Positions 45,893 through 54,967 of a stretch of 64,000 bases of DNA are shown here, in pieces; positions within the stretch are counted from its first letter, which is position 1; every line of letters begins with the position of its first letter. Under the pieces are notes generated by a model. It searched no databases, had not been told where the DNA came from, and saw only the letters and a program-made list of their open reading frames with translations. The position numbers and the translations under genes are program-made. The DNA is from Polaromonas sp. SP1 (lineage in GTDB: Bacteria > Pseudomonadota > Gammaproteobacteria > Burkholderiales > Burkholderiaceae_C): contig NZ_CP031013.1 in NCBI RefSeq assembly GCF_003711205.1, forward strand, positions 620,001-684,000. The letters are read 5' to 3'.

Positions 45893-46849
45893 ATGAACAA
45901 AATCCTTCTCCTGGGCGGCACCGGCTTTGTCGGCCGCCATGTCTGCGAAAAACTCGCCCGTCTGCAATGCCGCGTCACCGTCGTCACCCGCCGCCGTGAC
46001 AAGGCCCGGCACCTGCAGATGCTGCCGCTGCTCGATGTGATCGAGGCCGACGTGCACGACAGCGCCGCGCTGGCGCCCCTGCTGGCGGACCACGACGCCG
46101 TGGTCAACCTGGTGGCCATCCTGCAGGGCAACGAGGCCGCGTTTGAAAAAGCCCATGTCCAGCTGCCCCTGGCGCTGGCCCGCGCCTGCGAGGCCAGCGG
46201 CCTGCGGCGCATCGTCCACATCAGTGCGCTGGGCGCTTCGCCCGGCTCCGCATCGATGTACCAGCGCAGCAAGGCACGCGGCGAGGCGGTGTTGCTCAGC
46301 ACCGGCCTGGACGTGACGGTGCTGCGGCCCAGCGTGATTTTTGGCGCCGAGGACAAATTCCTCAACACCTTTGCCGGCTTGCAGCAGGTGTTCCCGGTGG
46401 TTCCGCTGGCCGCGGCCGATGCGCGCTTTCAGCCCGTGTGGGTCGAAGACGTGGCCGACGCCGTCGTGCATTGCCTGCAGGAGCCCGACACCGTGGGCCA
46501 GATTTATGAAGTCTGCGGGCCGGATGTCTTCACCTTGCGCCAGCTGGTCACGCTGGCCGGCCGCTATACCGGCGTCAACGACGGCAAGGGCCGGCCGGTG
46601 ATCGCGCTGCCGGCAGCGCTGGGGCGCCTGCAGGCGGCCCTGATGGAGCTGGCCCCCGGCGAGCCGCTGCTCAGCCGCGACAACCTCGACGCCATGGCCA
46701 CCGACAACATCGCCAGCGGCAAGCTGCCCGGCTTGCAGGCGCTGGGCATCCAGCCGGCGGCGCTGGATGCGATTGCGCCTTCTTATTTAGGTGCACAGGG
46801 TTTGCGCAGCGGGCTGATGGCAAAGCGCAAGACCGCTGGCCGGTTTTAG
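45893..46849 (+). CDS. Complex I NDUFA9-like NAD(P)-binding protein
   Basis: A 318-residue extended short-chain dehydrogenase with Rossmann motif LLLGGTGFVGRHV and the NDUFA9-type segment RPSVIFGAEDKFLNTFA. Such proteins are often annotated as NAD-dependent epimerases but lack a proven reaction. The catalytic YxxxK reads YQRSK (MYQRSKARGE), so the active site is formally present. Confidence 0.9.
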   Translation: MNKILLLGGTGFVGRHVCEKLARLQCRVTVVTRRRDKARHLQMLPLLDVIEADVHDSAALAPLLADHDAVVNLVAILQGNEAAFEKAHVQLPLALARACEASGLRRIVHISALGASPGSASMYQRSKARGEAVLLSTGLDVTVLRPSVIFGAEDKFLNTFAGLQQVFPVVPLAAADARFQPVWVEDVADAVVHCLQEPDTVGQIYEVCGPDVFTLRQLVTLAGRYTGVNDGKGRPVIALPAALGRLQAALMELAPGEPLLSRDNLDAMATDNIASGKLPGLQALGIQPAALDAIAPSYLGAQGLRSGLMAKRKTAGRF

Positions 46850-46888
46850 GCCCCACGGCCCATGCAGGATTAAAGAGTCCAAGCGGGC

Positions 46889-46972
46889 AGCCGCGGAACC
46901 GGCTTTGCCGGGCCGCAGGCGCCGCCCCCTTGAGGGGGGAACAGGCTACACGCGGTGAGCCTGGACGGGGGT
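46889..46972 (+). repeat. Dispersed intergenic repeat, family B, copy 3
   Basis: GCGGAACCGGCTTTGCCGG core, then CGCCCCCTTGAGGGGGG hairpin, in the spacer before the GST gene. Confidence 0.65.
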
Positions 46973-47080
46973 GCATCAATTTTGCAGATTTTTTGCATCA
47001 ATCGAAATTTCGCACGGCGGTAGCATCGCAAGTCGTTTCATTTCGGCGTCTTCTTTCAGCATCAGCAGAACAGGCACACC

Positions 47081-47764
47081 ATGCTCAAGCTCTACATCGG
47101 CAATAAAAACTACTCTTCCTGGTCCATGCGCCCCTGGGTGCTGCTCACGCAGGCGGGCATTCCGTTTGAAGAAATCAAGCTGCGTTTTGACTCGTTTGAC
47201 GCCAACTCCAGCTTCAAGGAAAAAATCGGCAGCGTGAACCCGACCGGCCGGGTGCCGGCGCTGGACGACGACGGCTTCGTCGTATGGGACACGCTAGCAA
47301 TTGCCGAGTACGTCGCCGAACAATTTCCCGGCAAAAAACTCTGGCCGCAGGATGTGAAAGCGCGAGCCCGGGCGCGCAGCGTCTGCGCCGAGATGCACAG
47401 CGGCTTCGGCGCGCTGCGCTCGGCCTGCCCGATGAACATCGAGGCCGACCTCTCCGACATGGGCCAGCTGATCTGGCGCGACAAATCGGCCGTGCGTGCC
47501 GACGTGCAGCGGCTGGTGGAAATGTGGACCGAGTTGCTGCAGCAATACAAAGGCCCCATGCTGTTTGGCGAGTTCAGCATTGCCGACGCTTTTTTTGCAC
47601 CCGTGTGCATGCGCATTAGCCGCTACGCCCTGCCGGTGCCGGCAGAGATCAGCGCCTATATCCAGCGCGTCAGCGCCCTGCCCGGCGTCAAGGCCTGGAT
47701 CGACGACGCGCTGGCGGAAAACGACTTCCGCGAGTTCGAAGAGCCTTACCGCGTCAAACGCTGA
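47081..47764 (+). CDS. Glutathione S-transferase family protein
   Basis: A 227-residue GST with the N-terminal thioredoxin fold (MLKLYIGNKNYSSWSMRPWVLL, likely catalytic Ser in SSWS) and the VNPTGRVPALDDDG glutathione-binding region. The C-terminal helical domain ends in a typical FEEPYR. Followed 12 bases later by a NIPSNAP gene with AGGAGG. Confidence 0.91.
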   Translation: MLKLYIGNKNYSSWSMRPWVLLTQAGIPFEEIKLRFDSFDANSSFKEKIGSVNPTGRVPALDDDGFVVWDTLAIAEYVAEQFPGKKLWPQDVKARARARSVCAEMHSGFGALRSACPMNIEADLSDMGQLIWRDKSAVRADVQRLVEMWTELLQQYKGPMLFGEFSIADAFFAPVCMRISRYALPVPAEISAYIQRVSALPGVKAWIDDALAENDFREFEEPYRVKR

Positions 47765-47776
47765 GCAGGAGGCCCC

Positions 47777-48082
47777 ATGGTCACGATTTACCTGCGCTAC
47801 GTCCTCAACACCGCCAAGCTCAAGGAATTCGAGCACTACGCCAAGCTGTGGATCCCGCTGGTCGAAAAGTTCGGCGGCACGCACCACGGCTACTTCATGC
47901 CCAGCGAAGGCGCCAACAACATTGCGCTGGCCCTGTTTACGTTTGAAAGCCTGGCGGCCTACGAGATTTACCGCAAGGACTCCTTTGCCGACCAGGATTG
48001 CCTGGCGGCCTTCAAGTACGCCGAGACCACCGGCTGCATCATCAGCTACGAGCGCAGTTTCTTCCGGCCCGTGTTTTCCTGA
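47777..48082 (+). CDS. NIPSNAP family protein
   Basis: A 101-residue dimeric alpha/beta-barrel protein with YAKLWIPLVEKFGGTHHGYFMPSEG and YEIYRKDSFAD, both NIPSNAP features. Function unknown. A strong AGGAGG ribosome binding site sits 6 bases ahead of the ATG; likely co-transcribed with the GST. Confidence 0.88.
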   Translation: MVTIYLRYVLNTAKLKEFEHYAKLWIPLVEKFGGTHHGYFMPSEGANNIALALFTFESLAAYEIYRKDSFADQDCLAAFKYAETTGCIISYERSFFRPVFS

Positions 48083-48116
48083 GGCCTGTCCGCCCACCAG
48101 CCGCTAAACTGCCTGG

Positions 48117-49406
48117 ATGCAGATTTACATGGTCGGTGGCGCGGTGCGCGATGCCTTGCTGGGCTTGCCAGTGCAGGACCACGACTGGGTGGTCGTGGGC
48201 GCCACGCCCGAAGCACTGATCGCCCGCGGCTACCTGCCTGTGGGCAAGGACTTCCCCGTCTTCCTGCACCCCGACACCCGCGAAGAGTATGCGCTGGCCC
48301 GCACCGAGCGAAAAACGGCGCGCGGCTACCGCGGCTTTGCCGTGCATGCAGAGCCCGACGTGACGCTGGAGCAGGACCTGGCGCGCCGCGACCTCACTAT
48401 TAATTCCATAGCAGCACCTTCAATTGATACGCGAGCTGCAGCCAGATTTGATCCTGATTTTTCGGCGCTGATCGACCCTTTCGGCGGGCAGAAAGATCTT
48501 CAGAACAAAGTACTGCGCCACGTGACAGACGCGTTTCGCGAAGACCCGGTACGCATCCTGCGGCTGGCGCGCTTTGCCGCGCGCTTTCCGGATTTTTCCG
48601 TTGCACCCGAAACCATGGCGCTGATGCAAGCCATGGTGGCCGAGGGGGAAGTCGATGCGCTGGTGCCCGAACGTGTATGGCAGGAGATCGCCCGCGGGCT
48701 GATGGAAAAAAAGCCCTCGCGCATGTTCGAGGTGCTGCGCGAAAGCGGCGCATTGCAAAAGCTGTTGCCCGAAGTGGCGCGCCTGTGGGGCGTGCCCCAG
48801 CCCGCCGCCCACCACCCCGAGGTCGACACCGGCGTCCACCTGATGATGGTGCTGGACATGTCGGCGCAGCTTGAAGGCTCCTTGCCCGTGCGCTTTTCCT
48901 GCCTGTGCCACGACCTGGGCAAAGGCACCACGGCGGCCGACGCGCTGCCGCGGCACATCGGCCACGAAGAGCGCAGCGCCCGGCTGCTCAAAGATGTGTG
49001 CGAGCGCCTGCGTGTGCCGGTGGAGTGCCGCGAGATGGCCGACGTGGTGGCGCGCGAGCACGGCAACATCCACCGCAGTGAAAGCCTGAGCGCCGCAGCC
49101 CTGGTGCGCCTGATGGAACGCTGCGATGCCTTTCGCAAGCCGCAGCGTTTTGCCGATGTGCTGCTGGCCTGCGAATGCGACGCCCGCGGACGGCTGGGCC
49201 TTGAGGATTCGCCCTACCCCCAGCGTACGCGCCTGCTGGAGGCCTTGTCCGCGGCGCAGGCGGTAGACACCCATCAGCTGGCGCTTGAAGCACAGGCCGC
49301 CGGGCGCGGCGGCCCGCAAATCGGCGAGGCCATTCACAGGGCGCGCGTCAAAGCGGTGCAGGCCTGGAGCACCGATACAGGGCAGCCGCCAACGGCCGGA
49401 TCCTGA
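48117..49406 (+). CDS. cca: CCA tRNA nucleotidyltransferase, with palindromic element inside
   Basis: Adds or repairs the CCA end of tRNAs. The 429-residue enzyme has GGAVRD, the metal-binding DHD, RRDLTIN, and the C-terminal HD domain (CHDLGK). The stretch between RRDLTIN and LIDPFGG, about residues 94-115, is encoded by a palindromic element (48396-48461) and is roughly a dozen residues longer than in E. coli Cca. All motifs on both sides are intact, so activity is expected. Confidence 0.95.
   Translation: MQIYMVGGAVRDALLGLPVQDHDWVVVGATPEALIARGYLPVGKDFPVFLHPDTREEYALARTERKTARGYRGFAVHAEPDVTLEQDLARRDLTINSIAAPSIDTRAAARFDPDFSALIDPFGGQKDLQNKVLRHVTDAFREDPVRILRLARFAARFPDFSVAPETMALMQAMVAEGEVDALVPERVWQEIARGLMEKKPSRMFEVLRESGALQKLLPEVARLWGVPQPAAHHPEVDTGVHLMMVLDMSAQLEGSLPVRFSCLCHDLGKGTTAADALPRHIGHEERSARLLKDVCERLRVPVECREMADVVAREHGNIHRSESLSAAALVRLMERCDAFRKPQRFADVLLACECDARGRLGLEDSPYPQRTRLLEALSAAQAVDTHQLALEAQAAGRGGPQIGEAIHRARVKAVQAWSTDTGQPPTAGS
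48396..48461 (+). repeat. Palindromic dispersed element, copy 9 (inside cca)
   Basis: ACTATTAATTCCATAGC head (first base changed) and GCTGCAGCCAGATTTGATC tail, in the sense of the gene. Tail matches copy 10 (GGCTGGAGGCCGATTTGACC). Confidence 0.78.
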
Positions 49407-49461
49407 AAAAGCGAAACCGGCCTACAGCCATTGAACGGGCCCTCTGCTAAGGTGACAAGCG

Positions 49462-50310
49462 ATGCATTCATCCTCATCACAACCCCTGGCACCGACCACG
49501 CCCGCCGCCGATTCAGCAAACACACCGGCCTCCTCGCCGCCTCTGAATTTGCCGGCCATCAGCGCGCACACCGCACTCTTCCTGGACTTTGACGGCACGC
49601 TCGCCGACCTGGCACCCCAGCCCGAGGCCGTGCAACTTGCGGCCGGCCTGGTGCCGGCGCTGGCACGGCTCTCGACTCAACTGGGCGGTGCGCTGGCCAT
49701 CGTGTCGGGCCGCACACTCAGCGACCTTGACGGTTTCCTCGCGCCCCTGCGCTTGCCGGCGGCGGCCGAGCATGGCGCGCAGCGCCGCGTCGCGGGCGGC
49801 GCTGCCGTCAGCCTGGCCGCACCCGACCTGCAGGAGGTGGCACGCCGCGCCGCTGAATTGATGGTGCACCACCCGGGCCTGCGCGTGGAAGTCAAATCTG
49901 CCGCCGTTGCGCTGCACTACCGCCACGCCCCCGAGCTCGAAGCGCTGTGCCTGCAGGTCATGCAGGAGGCCGCCGTCAACACCCCAGGTGTGGAGCTGCT
50001 GCGCGGCAAGTTCGTTTTTGAAGTCAAGCCCTCGGGCGTCAGCAAAGGCACGGCGATTGCAGCCTTTATGGCCGAGCCGCCGTTTGCCGGCCGCATACCG
50101 CTGTTTGCGGGCGACGACACCACCGATGAAGCCGGCTTCTCGGCCGTGCAATTCATGGGCGGCGAAGGCATCAAGGTGGGCGAAGGCGCCACGCTGGCGC
50201 GCTGGCGCTGCGCCTCGCCCACAGCGTTGCGGCAATGGCTTGGCGATGCACTTTCACCCGACGCACAGTCGATACACACAAAAACCGCCACACAGGAATC
50301 CGACTCATGA
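49462..50310 (+). CDS. otsB: Trehalose-6-phosphate phosphatase
   Basis: HAD-family phosphatase that finishes trehalose synthesis, 282 residues. Motif I LFLDFDGTLADL (nucleophile Asp), the SGRTLSDLD segment and motif III FAGDDTTDEAGF are present. A Pro/Ser-rich N-terminal lead precedes the core. Its stop overlaps the GH15 start by 4 bases (ATGA). Confidence 0.94.
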   Translation: MHSSSSQPLAPTTPAADSANTPASSPPLNLPAISAHTALFLDFDGTLADLAPQPEAVQLAAGLVPALARLSTQLGGALAIVSGRTLSDLDGFLAPLRLPAAAEHGAQRRVAGGAAVSLAAPDLQEVARRAAELMVHHPGLRVEVKSAAVALHYRHAPELEALCLQVMQEAAVNTPGVELLRGKFVFEVKPSGVSKGTAIAAFMAEPPFAGRIPLFAGDDTTDEAGFSAVQFMGGEGIKVGEGATLARWRCASPTALRQWLGDALSPDAQSIHTKTATQESDS

Positions 50311-52169
50311 GCGTCGCCGCCGACTCCCTTCACTTCGCGCCGCCCGCCGAGCCGTCTCTGGCCATGGGGGTCATCGGCAACTGCGCCTTCAGCGCGCTGA
50401 TCGACGCGCGCGGCCGCATCGTCTGGTGCTGCCTGCCGCGCTTTGACGGCGACCCGGTGTTCAATGCCCTGCTCGAGCCGCAGCGCGCACACGGCGACGA
50501 CGCAACCATGCCCGGCGCCGATGACTCGCAGTCCAGCGCCTTCGCCATCGAGATCGAAGACTTTGCCGAAGCCAAACAGTGGTACGAGCCCAATACCGCC
50601 GTGTTGCGCACCCAGCTGTTCGACAAGCACGGCCAGGGCGTAGAGATCACCGACTTCGCACCGCGCTTTTTCAGCCGCTCGCGCTTCTTCCGGCCCATGA
50701 CACTGGTGCGCCGCATCAAGCCCATCAGCGGCGCGCCGCGCATTCGCGTGGTGCTGGACGTGCGCTTTGACTGGGGTCGGCGCAAGCCTATGGTCACCCA
50801 GGGCAGCAACCACCTGCGCTATGTGGGCGACGAGCTCACGCTGCGGCTGAACACCGACGTGTCGATTTCGCACCTGCTGTCAAAGCAGCCTTTTGTGCTG
50901 ACGCGGGAACACAATTTCTTGCTCGGCGCCGACGAGTCCTTGCCTGAAGGCATCGCCGACACGGCGCGCCTGTTTGAGCAGGAAACCATTGCCTACTGGA
51001 AAAAATGGAGCCAGCGCCTGCACATTCCGCTGGAATGGCAAGAGGCCGTGATACGCGCGGCCATCACGCTCAAGCTCTCGCTGTTTGAAGACACCGGCGC
51101 CATCGTCGCCGCCATGACCACCAGCATTCCTGAAGCGCCGGGCAGCCAGCGCAACTGGGACTACCGCTACTGCTGGTTGCGCGACGCCTTTTTTGTGGTG
51201 CGCGCGCTCAACAGCCTCTCGGAAGTCGGCACCCTGGAGGACTACCTGCGCTGGCTCAGCAATGTGGTGGTGCAGTCCAAGGGCGGGCACATCCAGCCGC
51301 TGTACGGCATTGGTCTTGAGCGCGAGCTGCCCGAATCCATCATGGTGCACCTGGGCGGCTACCGCGGCATGGGCCCGGTGCGCGTGGGCAACCAGGCGCA
51401 AGAGCACTTCCAGCACGACGTGTATGGCAATGTGGTGCTGGGCGCCGCCCAGGCCTTTCACGACCACCGCCTGCTGCATCGCGCAGGCATCGCCGAATTC
51501 AAGCGGCTGGAAGACGTGGGCGAGCAGGCTGTGGCCAACTACGACAAGCCCGACGCCGGCATGTGGGAGCTGCGCACGCGCGCACGCATCCACACCTCGT
51601 CGGCGCTGATGTGCTGGGCCGCCTGCGACCGCCTGGCCAAGATCGCGCTCACGCTCAAGCTGCAGGACCGGGCCGACTACTGGCGCGGCCACGCGGCGGT
51701 GATGCAGGAGCGCATCCTGCGCGAATCCTGGAGCGAAGAACGCCAGGCCTTTGCCGAAAGTTTTGGCGGGCGCGACCTGGACGCCAGCGTGCTCCTGATG
51801 ATTGAAGTCGGTTTTATCGACCCGAAAGACCCGCGCTTTATCGCCACAGTCGATGCGCTGGAAACCCATTTGTGCGACGGCCCTTACATGCGCCGCTATG
51901 AGGCGCCCGACGATTTCGGCAAACCGGAAACCGCCTTCAACATCTGCACGTTCTGGCGCATCGATGCGTTGGCCCGCATAGGCCGCAAAGAGCAGGCGCG
52001 CGAGATCTTCAACACCATGCTGGCCGCACGCAACCATGTGGGCCTGCTGTCGGAAGACACGCATCCCGTGACCGGCGAGATGTGGGGGAATTTTCCGCAG
52101 ACGTATTCGATGGTGGGCATTATTAATGCCGCCGTAAGACTTTCGTCTCCTTGGGAATCCCAGGTATGA
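50307..52169 (+). CDS. Glycoside hydrolase family 15 protein (trehalase/glucoamylase-like)
   Basis: A 620-residue hydrolase with an N-terminal beta-sandwich domain and a C-terminal (alpha/alpha)6 barrel. Features are SQRNWDYRYCWLRDAFF (about residues 280-295), YGIGLERELPE and GMWELRTRARIHTSSALMCWAACDR, which holds the presumed general acid Glu. GH15 includes glucoamylases and bacterial trehalases. Placed between otsB and otsA with a 4-base overlap to otsB, a role in trehalose or storage-glucan turnover is likely. Confidence 0.91.
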   Translation: MSVAADSLHFAPPAEPSLAMGVIGNCAFSALIDARGRIVWCCLPRFDGDPVFNALLEPQRAHGDDATMPGADDSQSSAFAIEIEDFAEAKQWYEPNTAVLRTQLFDKHGQGVEITDFAPRFFSRSRFFRPMTLVRRIKPISGAPRIRVVLDVRFDWGRRKPMVTQGSNHLRYVGDELTLRLNTDVSISHLLSKQPFVLTREHNFLLGADESLPEGIADTARLFEQETIAYWKKWSQRLHIPLEWQEAVIRAAITLKLSLFEDTGAIVAAMTTSIPEAPGSQRNWDYRYCWLRDAFFVVRALNSLSEVGTLEDYLRWLSNVVVQSKGGHIQPLYGIGLERELPESIMVHLGGYRGMGPVRVGNQAQEHFQHDVYGNVVLGAAQAFHDHRLLHRAGIAEFKRLEDVGEQAVANYDKPDAGMWELRTRARIHTSSALMCWAACDRLAKIALTLKLQDRADYWRGHAAVMQERILRESWSEERQAFAESFGGRDLDASVLLMIEVGFIDPKDPRFIATVDALETHLCDGPYMRRYEAPDDFGKPETAFNICTFWRIDALARIGRKEQAREIFNTMLAARNHVGLLSEDTHPVTGEMWGNFPQTYSMVGIINAAVRLSSPWESQV

Positions 52170-52197
52170 ACTTGAACACCACCCCCGCCGGATGCTC

Positions 52198-52270
52198 ACT
52201 TCGTGTAGCACCTCCCCCCCTTGCAGGGGGCTGGCGCCTGCGGCCCGGCAAAGCCGGTTCCGCGGCCCCT
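52198..52270 (-). repeat. Dispersed intergenic repeat, family B, copy 4
   Basis: Inverted copy with a C-run/G-run hairpin and CCGGCAAAGCCGGTTCCGC core, between the GH15 gene and otsA. Confidence 0.65.
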
Positions 52271-52293
52271 GCTGGAGAAGAGGGCCGCTTGTC

Positions 52294-53676
52294 ATGAGCC
52301 GCCTTGTCGTTGTATCCAACCGCGTGGCCGATCCTCGCAAGGCCGCTGCCGGTGGTTTGGCCGTTGCGCTAGGTGATGCGCTGAGCACGACCGGCGGGCT
52401 GTGGTTCGGCTGGAGCGGCACGGTGGTCGAAGGCGGCGCACAGGGCGAGGGCGAGTTGCATGTGCAGCAGGCCGGCAACGTCACCCTGGCCACGGTCGAC
52501 CTGTCGACGGAAGACCATGCGGGCTATTACCTCGGCTACAGCAACGGCGTGCTCTGGCCGGTGTTTCATTACCGGCTGGACCTGGCGCGTTTCGACGCCG
52601 GTTTTATCGAGGCTTACCGCCGCGTGAACCGGCTGTTTGCGCACAAGCTGATGCCCCTGCTCAAGCCGGACGACATCATCTGGATCCACGACTACCACCT
52701 GATCCCGATGGCCGCCGAGCTGCGTGCCATGGGCTGCAACAACCGCATCGGTTTTTTCCTGCACATCCCATTGCCGCCGCAGCAGGTGCTCGCCGCCATT
52801 CCCCAGCACGAGTGGCTGATGCGCGCGCTGTTCGCGTATGACCTGGTCGGCTTTCAAAGTGAAAACGATTTGCTGCATTTTTCACGCTATGTGCAGGCCG
52901 AGGCCGGCGCCGTGGCGCTGGGCGGCAACCGCTTCCGGGCTTTTCACCGCACGGTGCGCGCCGGCGCTTTTCCCATCGGCATCGACGTGGACGAATTCGC
53001 CGCGCTCACGCACGCGCAGGATGCGCGCGACATGTATGAGCGCATGAAGGAAGAGTATTCACGCCGCAAGCTGCTGCTGGGCGTGGAGCGGCTCGACTAT
53101 TCCAAAGGCCTGCCGCAGCGCATGAAGGCATTTGCGAAGCTGCTGACCAAGTACCCGGAAAACATCCGCAGCGCCACATTGATCCAGATCGCCTCGCCCA
53201 GCCGCGAGGACATGGGCACGTACACCGACTTGCTGCAGGAGCTTGAAAGCATCTGCGGCGCCACGAACGGCAATTTCGGCGAGCTCGACTGGATGCCCAT
53301 CCGCTATATCCACCGCAACGTGGCACGCAAACGCCTGCCGGGCTTGTACCGCGTGGCGCGGGTGGCGCTGGTCACGCCGTTGCGCGACGGCATGAACCTG
53401 GTGGCCAAGGAATTCATTGCCGCGCAAGACCCGGCGGACCCGGGCGTGCTGGTGCTGTCACGCTTTGCGGGTGCGGCCGAGCAGCTGGAAGATGCGCTGC
53501 TGGTGAATCCCTATGACATTGACGGCACGGCGGACACGATACAGCGGGCGTTGCAGATGCCACTGGAAGAGCGGCAGGCCCGGCACCAGAAGATGCTCAA
53601 GAACATCCGCGAGTACGACGTGCACTGGTGGCGGAGGGAGTTTCTGAATGCGCTTGGGTATGAGGGGCCGGCCTAG
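52294..53676 (+). CDS. otsA: Alpha,alpha-trehalose-phosphate synthase (UDP-forming)
   Basis: GT20 glycosyltransferase joining UDP-glucose and glucose 6-phosphate, 460 residues. The substrate-binding motifs are [53 protein letters not shown] and [13 protein letters not shown] at 52294 follows GGAGAAGAGG. Third gene of the trehalose operon after otsB and the GH15 gene. Confidence 0.96.
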   Translation: MSRLVVVSNRVADPRKAAAGGLAVALGDALSTTGGLWFGWSGTVVEGGAQGEGELHVQQAGNVTLATVDLSTEDHAGYYLGYSNGVLWPVFHYRLDLARFDAGFIEAYRRVNRLFAHKLMPLLKPDDIIWIHDYHLIPMAAELRAMGCNNRIGFFLHIPLPPQQVLAAIPQHEWLMRALFAYDLVGFQSENDLLHFSRYVQAEAGAVALGGNRFRAFHRTVRAGAFPIGIDVDEFAALTHAQDARDMYERMKEEYSRRKLLLGVERLDYSKGLPQRMKAFAKLLTKYPENIRSATLIQIASPSREDMGTYTDLLQELESICGATNGNFGELDWMPIRYIHRNVARKRLPGLYRVARVALVTPLRDGMNLVAKEFIAAQDPADPGVLVLSRFAGAAEQLEDALLVNPYDIDGTADTIQRALQMPLEERQARHQKMLKNIREYDVHWWRREFLNALGYEGPA

Positions 53677-53703
53677 CTGAGGCCGGGGTCTTGCTCGTTC
53701 CCC

Positions 53704-54403
53704 GTTCCCCGTTCGGGCTGAGCCTGTCGAAGCCTCGTGGTGCTCCGGCGATGTGGTTTTTGCTGCGGGTGGCTGGCCGGGGGTTGCCCGGCGGCAACTC
53801 ACTTTCTTTTGCTTCGCCAAAAGAAAGTAAGCAAAGAAAAGGCGACCCTACTGGCTGCGTCCCCTGCGCTTCGCTCCGGGGCAACCTGCGGTGCTCGATT
53901 CAGGCGGGGTCTCGCTAAACTCGCTTCGCTCAGACAACGCGATCCCTGATCCGCCTGAATCTCCGCTCCTCGGCGCATCCAGAAGGGGGTGGAGACAGGA
54001 ATACCAGTACCGAAATCCCAACAGCCGAAGACAGACCCCGAATACCTGAAGAAACAAGGACTCGCCGTGGCGAGTCCTTGTTGTATTGGAGTTTGGTTTT
54101 TGTCTTTTGTCCCCGCTCCCGATTGCCCCTTGTGGATGCGCCGAGGAGCGGAAGACCAGACGGATCAGGGCAAAAACTTGTTTGAGCGAAGCGAGTTGTT
54201 TTTGACCCCGGCTGGGCTGAGCACCGCAGGTTGCCCGTAGCGAAGCGCAGGGACGCAGGAGCCAGGGTCGCCTTTTCTTTGGTGACTTTCTTTTGGCGAA
54301 GCAAAAGAAAGTTACTTGCCGCCGGGCAACCCCGGCCAGCCGCCCTCAGCAGAAAGCACATCGCCGGAGCACCACCAGGCTTCGATACCTCAGCCCGAAC
54401 GGG
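53704..54403. repeat. Large imperfect inverted repeat (two about 280-bp arms)
   Basis: The left arm (53704-53989) is the reverse complement of the right arm (54126-54403) with estimated identity near 85%. Shared blocks include GTTCGGGCTGAG, GGTGCTCCGGCGATGTG, TTGCTTCGCCAAAAGAAAGT, AAAGAAAAGGCGACCCT, GCAACCTGCGGTGCT and CCGCTCCTCGGCGCATCCA. The outer end carries the widespread TTCGACAGGCTCAGCCCGAA motif, duplicated on the right (to 54437). Confidence 0.85.
54054..54081. terminator. Hairpin at the centre of the inverted repeat
   Basis: A perfect 13-bp stem (ACAAGGACTCGCC / GGCGAGTCCTTGT) with a 2-base loop; only a weak T-run follows. It may act as a terminator for the flanking convergent genes. 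Confidence 0.5.
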
Positions 54404-54475
54404 AGGGGGGAAGGCTTCGACAGGCTCAGCCCGAACGAGAAACGAGAAACGAGCAAAACCGCAGCCAGGAAAAAC

Positions 54476-54967
54476 TCAGGAAACGATATAAGCCCCAGCC
54501 CCGGTAGAAAACAGCTTCCCATCAGCCCCCAAAAACTCCATCCTCGTACTCGCCACCCGAGACCCCAATCGCATCACCTCCGCCCGCAACTCAAAAAACT
54601 CACCGATGCCAGGCCGCAAATAATCCACCCGCAAATCAATCGTGCCCAGCTTCGCAAACCGGTGCAGCCGCTGCAGCGGAGCCTCATCCATGTGCCGCGC
54701 ACCGATGGCCGCCATCACCGCGAGCCCGCCCATCGCGTCCAGCCCGGCGCTGATCACGCCGCCATGGATGCGGTTGTGCGCATAGTGGCCTATCAGCTCG
54801 TTGCGCATGTCGATGCGGGCCACCACGCGGTCGGCCTTGACCGAGGTGATCTTCAGGCCCAGCAGTTTGTTGAAAACAATTTTTTCTTCAAACAGTTCTT
54901 TGAGGCCGGCGACGAATTCGGGCTCGAATTCAATCGCGTCTGCGGAGGTGGGGGGTGCTTTGGTCAT
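54476..54967 (-). CDS. PaaI-type hotdog thioesterase
   Basis: A 163-residue thioesterase with the PaaI features NRIHGGVISAGLDAMGGLAVMAAIG and LRVDYLRPGIGEFFELRAEVMRLG. It overlaps the upstream acyl-CoA dehydrogenase stop by 4 bases, making it the last gene of the carboxylase operon. Confidence 0.9.
   Translation of the reverse strand: MTKAPPTSADAIEFEPEFVAGLKELFEEKIVFNKLLGLKITSVKADRVVARIDMRNELIGHYAHNRIHGGVISAGLDAMGGLAVMAAIGARHMDEAPLQRLHRFAKLGTIDLRVDYLRPGIGEFFELRAEVMRLGSRVASTRMEFLGADGKLFSTGAGAYIVS

Larger units (their letters stand above)
53677..54475. other. Intergenic region made mainly of a large inverted repeat, no gene
   Basis: About 800 bp between the convergent otsA and thioesterase genes. 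Nearly all of it belongs to the inverted repeat described separately. Several reading frames are open across the arms but mirror each other and show no protein features. Confidence 0.75.

Noticed and set aside
53597-54507. Several open frames inside the large inverted repeat
   Set aside because: They mirror each other in the two arms, show no domain, and vanish where the arms diverge; best explained by the repeat.
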